The notes beneath the pieces were generated by a model that did not search any database, was not told where the DNA came from, and was given only the letters and a program-made list of their open reading frames with translations. The position numbers were made by a program, and so were the translations under genes. Source: Dunaliella salina (lineage: Eukaryota > Chlorophyta > Chlorophyceae > Chlamydomonadales > Dunaliellaceae). Taken from it: a stretch of 47,508 nt of DNA. The stretch spans positions 19,998-67,505 of the forward strand of contig MU069462.1 of assembly GCA_002284615.2 (NCBI GenBank), in the 5' to 3' direction. Shown here piece by piece: positions 12,450 through 20,700 of the stretch. Every line of letters begins with the position of its first letter. Positions within the stretch are counted from its first letter, which is position 1.

Positions 12450-14383
12450 CGTATGCGTGCGTGTGTGCGCCAGAGTAAGGGACAAGTGACACTCAAAGCA
12501 CGTGGACAGCATACCGATGGCCTTGGCAGCCAGTGCAAGCGCGTCTTTTTGGGGCGTGCATCCGTACATTGCCGTGGCAACTCGCCATGCCACACAGATG
12601 CCACACAGATGGGCTGGCAGTCAGGGATTCCAACTGTAGCTTTTTCCCAGCATTTTCTGGGCTGACGCGCGGCCACCCACGTACAGCCGGACGACACTCC
12701 ACCCTCGCACAACTCGGATGACGACAAGCTGTCAGCCTTTCAGTTGTCTCAAGCTGGGTCACACACAGTCATCCTTGCAGTTGTCTCAACCTGGATGACA
12801 CTCCGCCCTTGCACACCTAGATGACGCGCTGTCAGCTTTGCAGTTGCCTCAACCTAGGTAAAAAACACTCCACCCATGCACAACCTGGGTAACACGCGGT
12901 CACCCTTGCAGGTGTTTCCCAAGCACCCTTGGACAACTGGATGGCACTCCACCCTTGCACAACCTGGGTAATACGCGGTCACCCTTGCAGTTGTCTGAAC
13001 CTGAATGCCATGCGGCTACCCCTTGTGATTGTTTCGACATGGACAACGCGCGGCCACCCTTGTACAGTTAGATGGCACTCCACCCTTGCACAACCTGGAC
13101 GACGTGCGGCCACCCTTGCTGCTGTCTCAACCCAGGTTGCATTGGCCACGTTTGCCAACGTCTCTCTGGCAGCAACCAGCACGTAGCGGAGCTGACAGAC
13201 CTGGCCTGAGTGACAACCCTTTCAAAAACTACTATTGGCAGCAACACAGAGCAGGACCGACATCAAGGCGTTGTGACAAAAAAAGCCCCTTCACACGCCA
13301 CATGGCACAACCCTTGCGCAAACATTTTACCACATGCCACATGCCGCATGCCACACGGCACAACCTTTGCGCAAAAATTTTGCCAGCCTTTTGCAAATTT
13401 GATGCTTTTTAGGCTTGCAATTTGCACAGGGACCCTTGAGGTAAACAAATTGGCATGCATCAAGGCTGCGCACCTTTTTGCTTCAGCTAAGCTGCTCTTG
13501 TAGACAGGTACAGCTACATGAACTTATCCTTTGTGGCCCTACCCTATGTAGACCTGTGTTATCAAGGCTGCGCATATGGCCATGCACGCCAACAACAGCA
13601 CCAGCTGCGCCCACCAGGTGCAAAAACAAAGCATGCAAACAAGCGGGTATGCATTCAGGCTGCGCACCTAGCCATGCACGCCAGCAACAGCACCAGCTAC
13701 GCCCATTCGCGCAAAAACAAGCAGGCACGCATCAAGGCTGCGTACCTGGCCATGCATGCCAGCAACAGCAATAGCAACGTTCATCAGGCACAAAAACAAA
13801 CTTGCTGAGCACCTGGCCATGCGCGCTAGCGACAGCACCAGCTGGGCCTGGTTGGCGGGCCTGGGTAAGGGTGGCACCGAAGGTGGGGGTGGAGGCAAGG
13901 GGGGCATGGTTGTGCTCCATGGAGGAGGCGAAGCTTGCAGCTGGTGCGACGAGCCGTTGTTCCCGGCTTGCAGGGAGTGGCCACTCTGATGGTGCTGGTG
14001 CTGTAGCTGTTGCTGCTGCTGCTGCTGATGATGATGATGATGGTGGTCATGGTTGTGCCATGGCGGCGAGCCTTGGTGAGGGCTGTGGTGGTGCAGGTTG
14101 AGGTATGGCTGTTGCAGTGGTTCATGGTGGCTGGAGTGTGTGCCCGGATTGCTGTGCTGCTGCGCATCGTGTGCAAGAGCTGGACTAGGCAATTGCATGG
14201 GCTTGGGGGACAGTGCAGGCATCATGTGCGGCGATGGTGCTGTTGAGGGGAAGGGAGTGCGAGGAGGCTCAGGTAGTGATGGTGCGGCTGATGCATGTGC
14301 GTGTGCGCTGGCTTGTGGCAAAGACGTGTCACGTGAGAGGTGGGGAGAGGGGGGTGTAGGCTGTGGCACTTGCCCCCACTCTG

Positions 14384-14415
<32 letters not shown>

Positions 14416-14741
14416 AGTTGCTGCTGGTGCTGCTGCAATGGCTGCTGCTGCAGCTGCTGCTGCTGCGGTGGTTGTTGTGGCAGAGCTGTGTGTGTGGGCG
14501 CTGGGGGTGTTGACGACAGGCACTTCTGAAGAAAGGGATGGGGTGGTGCATGGAGGCCCAAGATTGAATGGTGTGGAGGTGGAGATGGGCGGATCGGTGC
14601 GGGTGAAGACGAGGACACAGAAGAAGGGTGCCGCAACAATGGCTGTGGCTTGTCTTGGCCTGGCGCAGGGCTCCCAGCTTGGTATGCGCCGTGGCTCTGT
14701 GAGAACAAAGCATGCTGGTTGTGATAGCGACCAACGTTCCA

Positions 14742-14775
<34 letters not shown>

Positions 14776-17095
14776 ATGTGAGCACCTGGAGCTTGGCTCA
14801 AGGGTGCATGGGTTGGAGGGTGGGGTTGAGGGGCGGACGAAAGCTGGGTCAGGCGCACGAGCATGGCGCACAGGTGAACATGGTTCATGCTTTGGCCATA
14901 CATGCCCATCAGGTCCTGCAGCTCCTGTGTGGAAGGCAGGAGGCAAAAGCAGGCTTGAGTGCATGCGCGCATGTGTGCGCATATGTCGATGTCACGTGTG
15001 TGTGTGTGTGTGNNNNNNNNNNNNNNNNNNNNNNNNNNNNNNNNNNNNNNNNNNNNNNNNNNNNNNNNNNNNNNNNNNNNNNNNNNNNNNNNNNNNNNNN
15101 NNNNNNNNNNNNNNNNNNNNNNNNNNNNNNNNNNNNNNNNNNNNNNNNNNNNNNNNNNNNNNNNNNNNNNNNNNNNNNNNNNNNNNNNNNNNNNNNNNNN
15201 NNNNNNNNNNNNNNNNNNNNNNNNNNNNNNNNNNNNNNNNNNNNNNNNNNNNNNNNNNNNNNNNNNNNNNNNNNNNNNNNNNNNNNNNNNNNNNNNNNNN
15301 NNNNNNNNNNNNNNNNNNNNNNNNNNNNNNNNNNNNNNNNNNNNNNNNNNNNNNNNNNNNNNNNNNNNNNNNNNNNNNNNNNNNNNNNNNNNNNNNNNNN
15401 NNNNNNNNNNNNNNNNNNNNNNAGTGCAAAGGACCCTAGCCAGACAGTGTGCACTGCTTCTTTTGCGTGCTGCAAATGCTGCACTGAGCTCGTCACGTTT
15501 CTGTGTGCATTCCCTCACAATTGCTGCTGCATTCTGCCGTGAGCTTGCTGTGTGTAGAGTCCTTCTCTCAGTCAGTTTGCCATCCGAGCTGCGCAATTGC
15601 AAGCTTGCTGTGTTTCTGTGCACACTTTGATGCTGGCTGCTGCATCTTGACAATATGAAAATCGCTGCATGTGGGCGGTGAATGACTCCCTGAAGCATCA
15701 GGGTGAGAATTGTGCGGGAGCTGCAAGGCAACCACAGCTGTTACAGGCCTGCATATCAGGCCTGCAACCTTCTCTCCCTGAGCTTGCGATCAAGCGCCTC
15801 AGGAGCCCCTCTTTCACCCGTCAAATTCTTACTGTCCATTATTTGCCGGCATTGCAAAGTCAGCCGCCTTTCTGCCAGCTTTTGTGATGGCGAACGGCCT
15901 GGGCTTTCTGAGGAAGATTTCAATGCATACCTGAATGGACCGCGCAGCCTTGATGCTGTATGTGAGGTGCAAGTCTGTAGCTGTGGCAGAGGATGCTGGT
16001 GATGGTGGGGTGCGGCTCCCTCTGCGGTGTTGTTGCCGCTGCTGCACAGGCTGCTGCTGTTGCTGTTGTCCAGGGAAGTGGGTGGTACTGCCTCTCTGTA
16101 GCAGATGGTGGTGGTCATCGTGGTGCCGCTGCCTTGGCAGCAAAGGTGAAGTGGCTCTGTCTCCCTCCATGGCACCCTGCTCCACATCGCTTCTCCCAGC
16201 ACGAGTGCTGCCTTTTGCCTCCAGAGTCCCTTCCACATGCCTCTCCAGCTGTGGCCCTGGATGCCTGGCCTTGCTCCTCATCTTTTTTCTTTTCTTTCCG
16301 AACACTCGCCCCTGATAACCATGAGTGGTGCTGGGTGTGCCTGTGCTGGCTCTCGCATTGCTGCTAAGGAAATTGATGTGTAGGGAACCAGTGTGGCCGG
16401 GCAACCCATGTTTGTCCTGATCATAACCCTCAGGCTGCAGGCTCTTTTGATGGGAACACTGAAGCAGGGCATCGTCGTGCGAAGGCAGGCTGTATGAGGA
16501 ATGTGCTTCTTGGTCTGCCCGCCCCGTTGAAAAGCCAGCAGGAAAGCTGCCGTGAGGCCTGGGGGGTTCCAAGTTCAGTGGCCCATTTGCCTGCAGGGTC
16601 TGTTGGTCTGCCCGTGGCGGACTCAAAACATGATGCTCGCCAGCAGGCCAGAGAGTATTCACTCTGTGTCCGTTGGAGGGCTGTACATTATCCAGGGGGC
16701 TCACATAATTATGGCATGTGGGGTTGGGCTGCTCCTGTTGCTGCTGCTGTTGCTGCTGTTGCTGCTGCTGACTACAACTCCAGCATCCCACATCCAGGTG
16801 TATAGCCTGTTTGTGTGTGAGGGAAGCATGGAGAATTAATTGTGGGGCGCGCGAACAAAGATTGTGTCTGGTACCTCTATTTGCCAATTATCTTGTGCTG
16901 TATACACATTGGACCACCCTTTGAAACCCCATTGTGCATGCACAGAGCAAAATCACATTGCCCTAAATCCACGCCACTCCTTCTTGCCGATATGTGTGCA
17001 AGCACAAATCCAGCCTTCACCTCACGAATTCGACGTGTCCTATGTGGCACAGTGGACAGCCGATGATGGATTCGTGGCGCAGAAGCAGACCACAT
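177..17095 (-). CDS. OPR-type (octotricopeptide repeat) protein gene, multi-exon, 3' end outside window
   Basis: Proteins of this family bind specific organelle RNAs and control their stability, processing or translation, usually in chloroplast or mitochondrion. Six minus-strand exons join in phase: 17021-17095, 15931-16806, 13813-14924, 11971-12162, 4746-4857 and 177-404. They give a basic N-terminus, a Gln-rich leader, an opening helical segment (QELQDLMGMYGQ), a long low-complexity insert rich in Gln, His and Pro, then helical repeats with the signatures LTQILWAVAR, LVRLLHGLASL, DLANIIWALARL and LPNMLWGLGRL. The motif PPPPFMAKLLDRL resembles the family's PPPxxEW repeat start. A half repeat of about 28 residues appears absent between exons 4 and 5, so a short exon is probably unrecognised between 4858 and 11970. 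The C-terminus and any RAP domain would lie left of base 1. FASTK/RAP-like proteins share the WALA motif and are the main alternative. Confidence 0.75.
515..566 (-). pseudogene. Duplicated acceptor and exon-start fragment of the OPR-type gene
   Basis: On the minus strand an acceptor-like CTCCATGCAG is followed by codons for HLANMIWALARLRLPPK, almost the same as the start of the exon at 404 (DLANIIWALARLRLPPS). The match ends after about 17 codons and no donor consistent with the gene follows. It is either a decayed duplicate or an alternative exon start. Confidence 0.7.
1956..2095. repeat. 20-bp minisatellite, seven copies
   Basis: The unit CCTCAATGTTACTGCAAGTG repeats head to tail seven times, alternating A/G at position 5; the last copy is diverged. 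It lies within one block of the long duplication and is absent from the sister block, so it expanded after that duplication. Confidence 0.95.
2431..2496. repeat. (CA)n microsatellite
   Basis: A pure CA dinucleotide tract, 33 units, in an intron of the OPR-type gene (TG in its sense strand). Confidence 0.98.
2814..2887. repeat. (CA)n microsatellite
   Basis: A pure CA tract of about 37 units followed by interrupted CA/TG-rich sequence to about 2930. Confidence 0.98.
3880..4495 (+). repeat. Dispersed repeat R1, copy a
   Basis: This segment shares ordered blocks with 32340-33055 (same orientation) and 24215-24770 and 28235-28570 (opposite): CAACCACTGGGTCTTTTCA, a run ending TGCAATGATATTC, AATCACCCAATTTGGTGCAG, and an end block GGAGCAT.CAAAAA..GGCCTCAGCTGC. 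It codes for nothing recognisable. No target duplication was identified; it is probably a non-autonomous element. Confidence 0.75.
4555..4745. repeat. Long (CA)n microsatellite abutting a splice donor
   Basis: About 95 CA units with one ambiguous base at 4650. In the gene's sense strand this is (GT)n, and its first GT is the splice donor of the exon ending at 4746. Confidence 0.98.
4746..4857 (-). CDS. OPR-type gene exon 5: helical repeats
   Basis: This exon is 1 nt plus 37 codons, including LVRLLHGLASL and NPPPPFMAKLLDRLHAAL. The acceptor is CATGCTCGCAG (to 4858). The donor is CGCAG|GTGTGT, where the GT is the first unit of a ~190-bp GT tract in the sense strand. Phase 2 in and phase 0 out match exons 4 and 7. 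The repeat register implies about 28 missing residues upstream. Confidence 0.75.
5265..5830. repeat. Degenerate tandem repeat, about five units
   Basis: Each unit contains a form of TTTACCAGGCT..AACG, CACCAAGGCGGCCCATGCC, CAGCAGCTC and GGGACCTGATTGCC. Unit length varies around 100-130 bp. It is intronic with no convincing coding potential. Confidence 0.75.
6690..7120. repeat. 108-bp minisatellite, about four units
   Basis: The block ATGCCACACCTGCACCAAGC starts at 6783, 6891 and 6999, exactly 108 bp apart, with weaker copies at both ends. Because 108 is a multiple of three, several frames stay open through it on both strands; this explains the 148-codon minus frame at 6652-7098 without needing a gene. 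Confidence 0.9.
7271..7360. repeat. (CA)n microsatellite with CG flank
   Basis: About 45 CA units preceded by GCGCGCG. It lies in an intron of the OPR-type gene. Confidence 0.98.
7732..7957. mobile_element. hAT-type MITE, copy 1 (226 bp)
   Basis: The ends are CAGGGAAGTTCA and TGAACATCCCTG, imperfect inverted repeats. The flanks are GAGCACGC (7724-7731) and GAGCACAC (7958-7965), an 8-bp target duplication with one difference. CAGGG ends and 8-bp duplications are typical of hAT elements. It has no transposase. The element split a pre-existing ~120-bp tandem duplicate (7609-7723 and 7966-8075). It is about 80% similar to copy 2 and exactly the same length. Confidence 0.85.
8740..10440. repeat. 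Diverged tandem repeats, interrupted
   Basis: Blocks of about 130-150 bp with GGTGCCAATAGGCATGCGATGG, AAGGTACAAATG.GGTATGT and GAAAATGATGCCTGTA occur at 10167-10285 and 10290-10415, with weaker versions near 8835-8910 and 9055-9145. Within the interval, 10030-10115 holds two copies of a ~42-bp unit containing ACTTTGTGGACAAT and ATACTACATACTAGTA. No coding sequence was recognised. Confidence 0.65.
10651..10765. repeat. 30-bp inverted repeat with interlocking second pair
   Basis: Arms 10651-10680 and 10736-10765 match at 29 of 30 positions. A second complementary pair, 10621-10631 with 10698-10708, crosses the first, so the RNA could form a pseudoknot-like arrangement or the DNA two alternative hairpins. 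Confidence 0.8.
11092..11317. mobile_element. hAT-type MITE, copy 2 (226 bp), perfect 8-bp target duplication
   Basis: The ends match copy 1, and the insertion is flanked by perfect direct repeats CCTGTGAT at 11084-11091 and 11318-11325. On the minus strand the interior carries GGGGTTCGATTCCGAC, which fits the tRNA T-arm or pol III B-box consensus. There is no transposase. It is better preserved than copy 1, so probably the younger insertion. Confidence 0.9.
11971..12162 (-). CDS. OPR-type gene exon 4: helical repeats
   Basis: This exon is 1 nt plus 63 codons plus 2 nt. It continues exon 3 in phase as R-QHLPHMGFWELSATMVSLV and ends LTQILWAVA(R) at GGCCAG|GTGAGT, a strong donor. The WELS..MVSL and QILWAVA segments are the hydrophobic helices of two successive repeats. 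A truncated copy of the acceptor and the first ~43 bp sits at 12246-12291. Confidence 0.75.
12246..12291 (-). pseudogene. Duplicated acceptor and start of OPR-type exon 4
   Basis: The minus strand reads GCAG, then codons for QHPPRVGLWELSAIRE, a diverged copy of exon 4's QHLPHMGFWELSATMV, in the same register relative to the acceptor. It lies 126 bp upstream of the real exon in the gene's direction. The match stops after about 15 codons. Confidence 0.75.
12387..12446. repeat. (TG)n microsatellite
   Basis: About 30 TG units; CA in the sense strand of the OPR-type gene, 224 nt upstream of the exon 4 acceptor. Confidence 0.98.
12660..13145. repeat. Degenerate minisatellite
   Basis: Repeated phrases CACTCCACCCTTGCACAACCT, ACGCGCGGCCACCCTTG and CAGTTGTCTCAACCTGG recur in order at roughly 85-110 bp spacing, about five units, within an intron. 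Confidence 0.85.
13565..13800 (-). repeat. Three degenerate copies of the exon 3 end and donor
   Basis: Copies centred near 13580, 13675 and 13755 each match the last ~45 bases of exon 3 (GCTGGTGCTGTTGCTGGC.TGCATGGCCAG on the minus strand). Two keep a GT after the AG (GTACGC and GTGCGC); in the third the GT is lost (ATATGC). Spacing is about 80-90 bp. They could act as cryptic donors. Confidence 0.75.
13813..14924 (-). CDS. OPR-type gene exon 3: helical start, long poly-Q/His/Pro insert, helical end
   Basis: The acceptor is CTTCCACACAG (to 14925); the exon ends at GGCCAG|GTGCTC in phase 2 after 370 codons. It opens with a family-like helical segment (MGMYGQSMNHVHLCAMLVRL) and closes with another (ANQAQLVLSLARMAR). 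About 310 residues of Gln, His, Pro and Ser low complexity separate them, including several pure Gln runs from CAG repeats and His runs. Large unstructured insertions between helices are common in algal OPR proteins. Degenerate copies of the last ~50 bp of this exon with its donor lie just downstream in the intron (13565-13800). Confidence 0.75.
14996..15012. repeat. (GT)n microsatellite running into an assembly gap
   Basis: The visible tract is short and continues into the run of N. In the gene's sense strand it is CA, beginning 71 nt upstream of the exon 3 acceptor. Confidence 0.9.
15013..15422. other. Assembly gap (410 N)
   Basis: Unsequenced bases between a GT tract and unique DNA, in the intron between OPR-type exons 2 and 3. 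The tract probably caused the gap. True length and content are unknown; open frames spanning the N are artefacts. Confidence 0.99.
15931..16806 (-). CDS. OPR-type gene exon 2: Gln-rich leader
   Basis: These 292 codons follow the acceptor CACACACAAACAG (16819-16807) and end at TTCAG|GTATGC in phase 0. A run of about twelve Gln opens the exon. Near its end come a basic patch (GKKRKKMRSK), His clusters and a second Gln run. The final residues LTYSIKAARSIQ begin the helical part and continue into exon 3 as ELQDLMGMYGQ, which reads as one uninterrupted repeat and supports the junction. The middle is low complexity with no recognised domain. Confidence 0.65.
17021..17095 (-). CDS. OPR-type gene exon 1: start codon and presequence-like N-terminus
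   Basis: The 25 codons start with ATG at 17095-17093 and begin MWSASAPRIHHRLSTVPHR. They are rich in Arg, His and Ser with no acidic residue until the last one, as expected of an organelle presequence. The exon ends at GAG|GTGAAG in phase 0, matching the phase-0 acceptor of exon 2 at 16806. I chose this start because the open frame of exon 2 has no ATG upstream of its Gln tract, so an upstream exon is needed, and this one fits by phase and position. It remains a prediction. Confidence 0.5.
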
Positions 17096-17636
17096 TGTTG
17101 GTCGCAGCCATTTCTCAAACCATACCGGGACGTTGGGTAGAAAATGTTATATGACGGTATTGTTGCGTAAGGATGTTGTTACAGCTGTGTAAACCAAACC
17201 GTTGAAAAGATCTCCAATGTGTGCGCAGATATGTGCAATCTCTCTGGTTAATCTGGTTAACTACTACTGGTTAATCTCTCTTCTTGTGACAATGTTACAG
17301 GAAATAGAAATGATTAACGGTTGCAAATTATTTAGAAGCTTCTTTCTCTGTCATGGGTACGCTTGCATGGGGATTGCAAGCTACAGGCCAGGAATGGTCC
17401 ATAGTCACTAGCCAGGTACTCAAATATAGCTCCCATTTGCATATTCACTGGATTTTCTGCAGACCTGATGAAACAGTCCTGAATTCTTGTGTCTTATCAG
17501 TTGTGCCGGGATTGTGCCTTTGACTATGCCTTTTTAGTTGCGTCTTCGACAAATTGTGCCATCATGCTTCAAACAGGTGCAGGCCTATAGCTCTGCCCTC
17601 CTCCTCAATGCAGGAGTGTTGCTTGATGCCCTGATT
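17096..17636. promoter_or_regulatory. Divergent intergenic interval, presumed shared promoter region
   Basis: The predicted starts of the OPR-type gene (17095, minus) and the sulfotransferase (17637, plus) are 541 bp apart and face away from each other, so promoters and 5' leaders of both must overlap here. I see no unambiguous TATA box; AT-rich stretches occur at about 17140-17160 and 17310-17335. The direct phrase TCTGGTTAATCTGGTTAAC at 17243-17261, with another GGTTAATCTC nearby, is a possible binding-site cluster, unproven. Confidence 0.4.
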
Positions 17637-17784
17637 ATGCCTGGGTGTGCGCAGCCCTTTCCCCTCGTTGCAGCCAGCCTCTGCATCCTCTTCCACAGCG
17701 CACAAGCCCAACTGCAGCAACCCCCCATTGACCCTGTTTCCTACCTCGCTCTACAAGCAAAGGGACCCACTTACGCGGTGGCAG
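17637..17784 (+). CDS. Sulfotransferase exon 1: signal peptide
   Basis: These 49 codons plus 1 nt start MPGCAQPFPLVAASLCILFH and continue SAQAQLQQPPIDP, a clear signal peptide with likely cleavage after AQA. The donor is GGCAG|GTCGGG in phase 1. Exon 2 starts in the complementary phase, and the join reads TYAVA-D-VLPKAYDPAFKN. The same frame is open upstream to 17538 with an earlier ATG, but that start would place the hydrophobic stretch internally. Assignment to this gene rests on phase, position and the secretory signal. Confidence 0.6.
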
Positions 17785-20700
17785 GTCGGGTTACGAGCCT
17801 CTGTGTTTCCGCTCAGCTGCCCTTGTAGGCGGGTCATCCATAACCTTATCTCACCTTACCTTGACCTTGGGTGGCAGATGTGTGGCAGCAGCATCAACAT
17901 ATCCCCAACTGGCAAGAAGTCCACCGAGTGACCGCAGACACATGGGGTAGGTATCCTAATTAAAAGTTTTTTTGGCAGTTCGCTCTGGCATGAATGCAGA
18001 ATCAATCTGAATTAATGGGTATTTCTTTTGCTTTGCTTAAGAATTCTCAAAGTGGACTGAATGGCCCCCCCGAAAAGGACTGTTTTTGAAATACTTGCAT
18101 CAGGCGCTCCAAGCCTGGGACACCTCTTTGGGGGGGGGGCATTCTTGCAATGCTACAGAGCTCAGGAGCCTCAGAAATGGGGTTTCCTGCCAATTTAGCT
18201 GGGGCATGACCCCTACTTGTTAACCACCACACCTAAATTAGCAATTATTTACCGCATGACATTGGGTGATTTGTAGTGATTTACAGTCCTTTCATGAAAA
18301 GTTTTGTTGCAAGGACTTTTTAGAAAAGAGAAAGGGAATAGAAAAAACTACGTAGGCAGGGAAACCCTCCCTACATCAATTAAGGAAAAGGAGATGCATT
18401 GACTCATAAAGAGCCGTCAGTCCCCTCCACCACAAGGTATGGGTCAAGGCAGGCTGATGGGGATCTGGAGGGTTACTAGAAGCACTTGGCCCTGGAACCT
18501 AGCTGTGGGAAGCACTCTTGTTGGGAGATGAGATAACGTGCAAAAAGCCTAAATCACCATGCATAAATGACGTTTTTGGTTCTTCACGGTTATTATGTAC
18601 ACATAAGATATATATATTTATTCCAAGTGGGCCGCTGTGTAAATTACCATTTCGGACTGTGAGAGGGTATAAGTGGTCGTTTGCGCCCATACGCGGCTGT
18701 GTAAAATATTTATTTGTGGGCTGCGCTGTCGATGCATGGTTGCAAAACAAATCGTTTTTGGGGGGTGGGGGATGGGTTGATTTCTGCACGGTAAAAAGAC
18801 CCAGTGATTAGTGACATGCAGAGTTTCAGCCGCTTACCTTGGAGAAAATCCTCAGGGCGTGTCAAACGGTGAATAGTCTACTTTCCTCCTTTGTGATCAT
18901 GCAAGATGTGAGCATGGTATATGGACACTTTTTAAGAGTAATATCATTTTTAAAAATGTTAGTTAATGAAAATACCTTCAGGAGTGAGAATGGGTGCCGG
19001 TCGTCCCCATGAACACCCCCTCCAAATTGTCTCACTTGGTTGTTCATGCAACCTACCAGGGTTGATCACTTGGGTGGTATGACAAAACAAGTCTGCGTAT
19101 AGTTTAAAAAAATCCGAGGTTCGAGGGGTTGTACAAACGCGCGTTTGCCTGTATGCAAGGGCAGGCCACCTGCAACTGAACCGCCTTTCACCCCTAGCAC
19201 AAATGACGGTGGGGAAGGAAAAGAACCATCGACAGGGTTTCAGGTGGTTGTCAGGGGGAGTGTAAGGATGTAGGGGGGTGTAAAGGGGGTGTCATGGGGT
19301 CCGTTCTTGGTAGAGGGCATACAGTTCGAAAAGAAAAATTCTTGAATAGTTCAAAATTCTGATATTGATCAATCTTGCATCCTGCATACATCCTTGTGTG
19401 CTCCGAGAACATTGAAGCATGCCAGTGTGCCTCAAACATTGAGATTTGCAGAAGTTTGCATGTGGAAATGCTGTTTGTGGCTTAGAGTCAGGCCCCTGAT
19501 CCCTGTGTGATATCCTGCCTTTTGCCGGCCAGGCCACCTCTGCCCATTCTGAGAACACCTCCTGAAAGCTAGTAAAAAAAGCAATTTTTCAGTGCTGAGC
19601 TGGTCCCATTTGGTGAAGCATGCTGTGCGCAAGGCCTGCATGTTTGCGTGCCCAGCCAGCGAAACTCACCCCCTGTGTGCCCAAGCCCTCCAGCTGCATC
19701 CCCAAGCCTGCAGGTGGACTTCAGGATGGTCCCTGAGTGCACTGGTGGCTGTCTGATGCAAGCTGGCAGGGGTTGTCCTGGGGTTGCTCCAAAGCCAGTC
19801 GAGAGGAGTGATGAAAGGGAGCAGCTTTATATTATTTTTTGATGAAATTTAGGCACTTCAGCAGAGTATTGAGACGGGGTCCAGTGTTAGATGTCAAAAA
19901 GTTCACGTTTTTGCGGACAGCTGCAGATGCGAGGGCACAGGTTTTCATTTTGTATGAGCAAGAAGAAGTTGTGACAACCAGAATTGCGCGAAAGGCCCTA
20001 AAATTAAAACCAGAATCCAGTTGTCACAATTTGTTTAGAATATCATCAAAACTATACTGAATTCCTCGCCCACAAGCAGAAATTTGGCAGTTTTTAGCTC
20101 CAATGACTTTGCGGAGTCCAGCAGCTCCTCCCTGGCACCAAACATTGCAGCCCGTGGCTTCAAAGTTGATGCTGACAACCCCAGGCATCGGCCAGGACAG
20201 ACAGCGGGCGCGGAGGTGGCCTATCGGGGCTTTGCCAGACCTCCATGGCCATGCGTGCCTGTCTGTACGATTAAGATCCGATGAGCATCAGGGGTCCTCC
20301 CGACAGCCCAAAGCCACTTGCAGTATTACCAGCAGGCTTCCCAAACACTCGCTGGTGCAGTTTAGGCCTGAGCAGGGTCCCTCATAAAATGGCCATCACC
20401 AGGGGTGCCCGAGAAGTTCAGGTATGGGGCTCATCTTATGCTCCTTAATTACTAAAATATTAATAGAGAAACACCTGCCGCCTCAAAACACGCACTGGTA
20501 TGCCCAAATGAAAGAAATGCACATTTTTGATGCACAGAGCTCCACCTGAGCCACACCCAGGTGTCCTCCACAATCCCCCAACATGCCAGACTAGCCCTTT
20601 TCCTCAAACAAGCAAACCCTTATACTCAGAAGTAGGTTAAACGTGTCCGGCATTATATCATCCATTTTTGGCATAGGATTGGGGGCCTGACTTAAAGGCT

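Larger units (their letters stand above)
12163..13812 (-). other. OPR-type gene intron (1.65 kb)
   Basis: Besides the duplicated junction fragments at its two ends (12246-12291 and 13565-13800), the intron holds a TG tract (12387-12446) and a minisatellite (12660-13145). No further exon is needed by phase between exons 3 and 4. Confidence 0.7.

Noticed and set aside
14363..14530. Plus-strand poly-Ala/poly-Cys frames
   Set aside because: They are antisense readings of the CAG/CTG tracts of the OPR-type exon 3.
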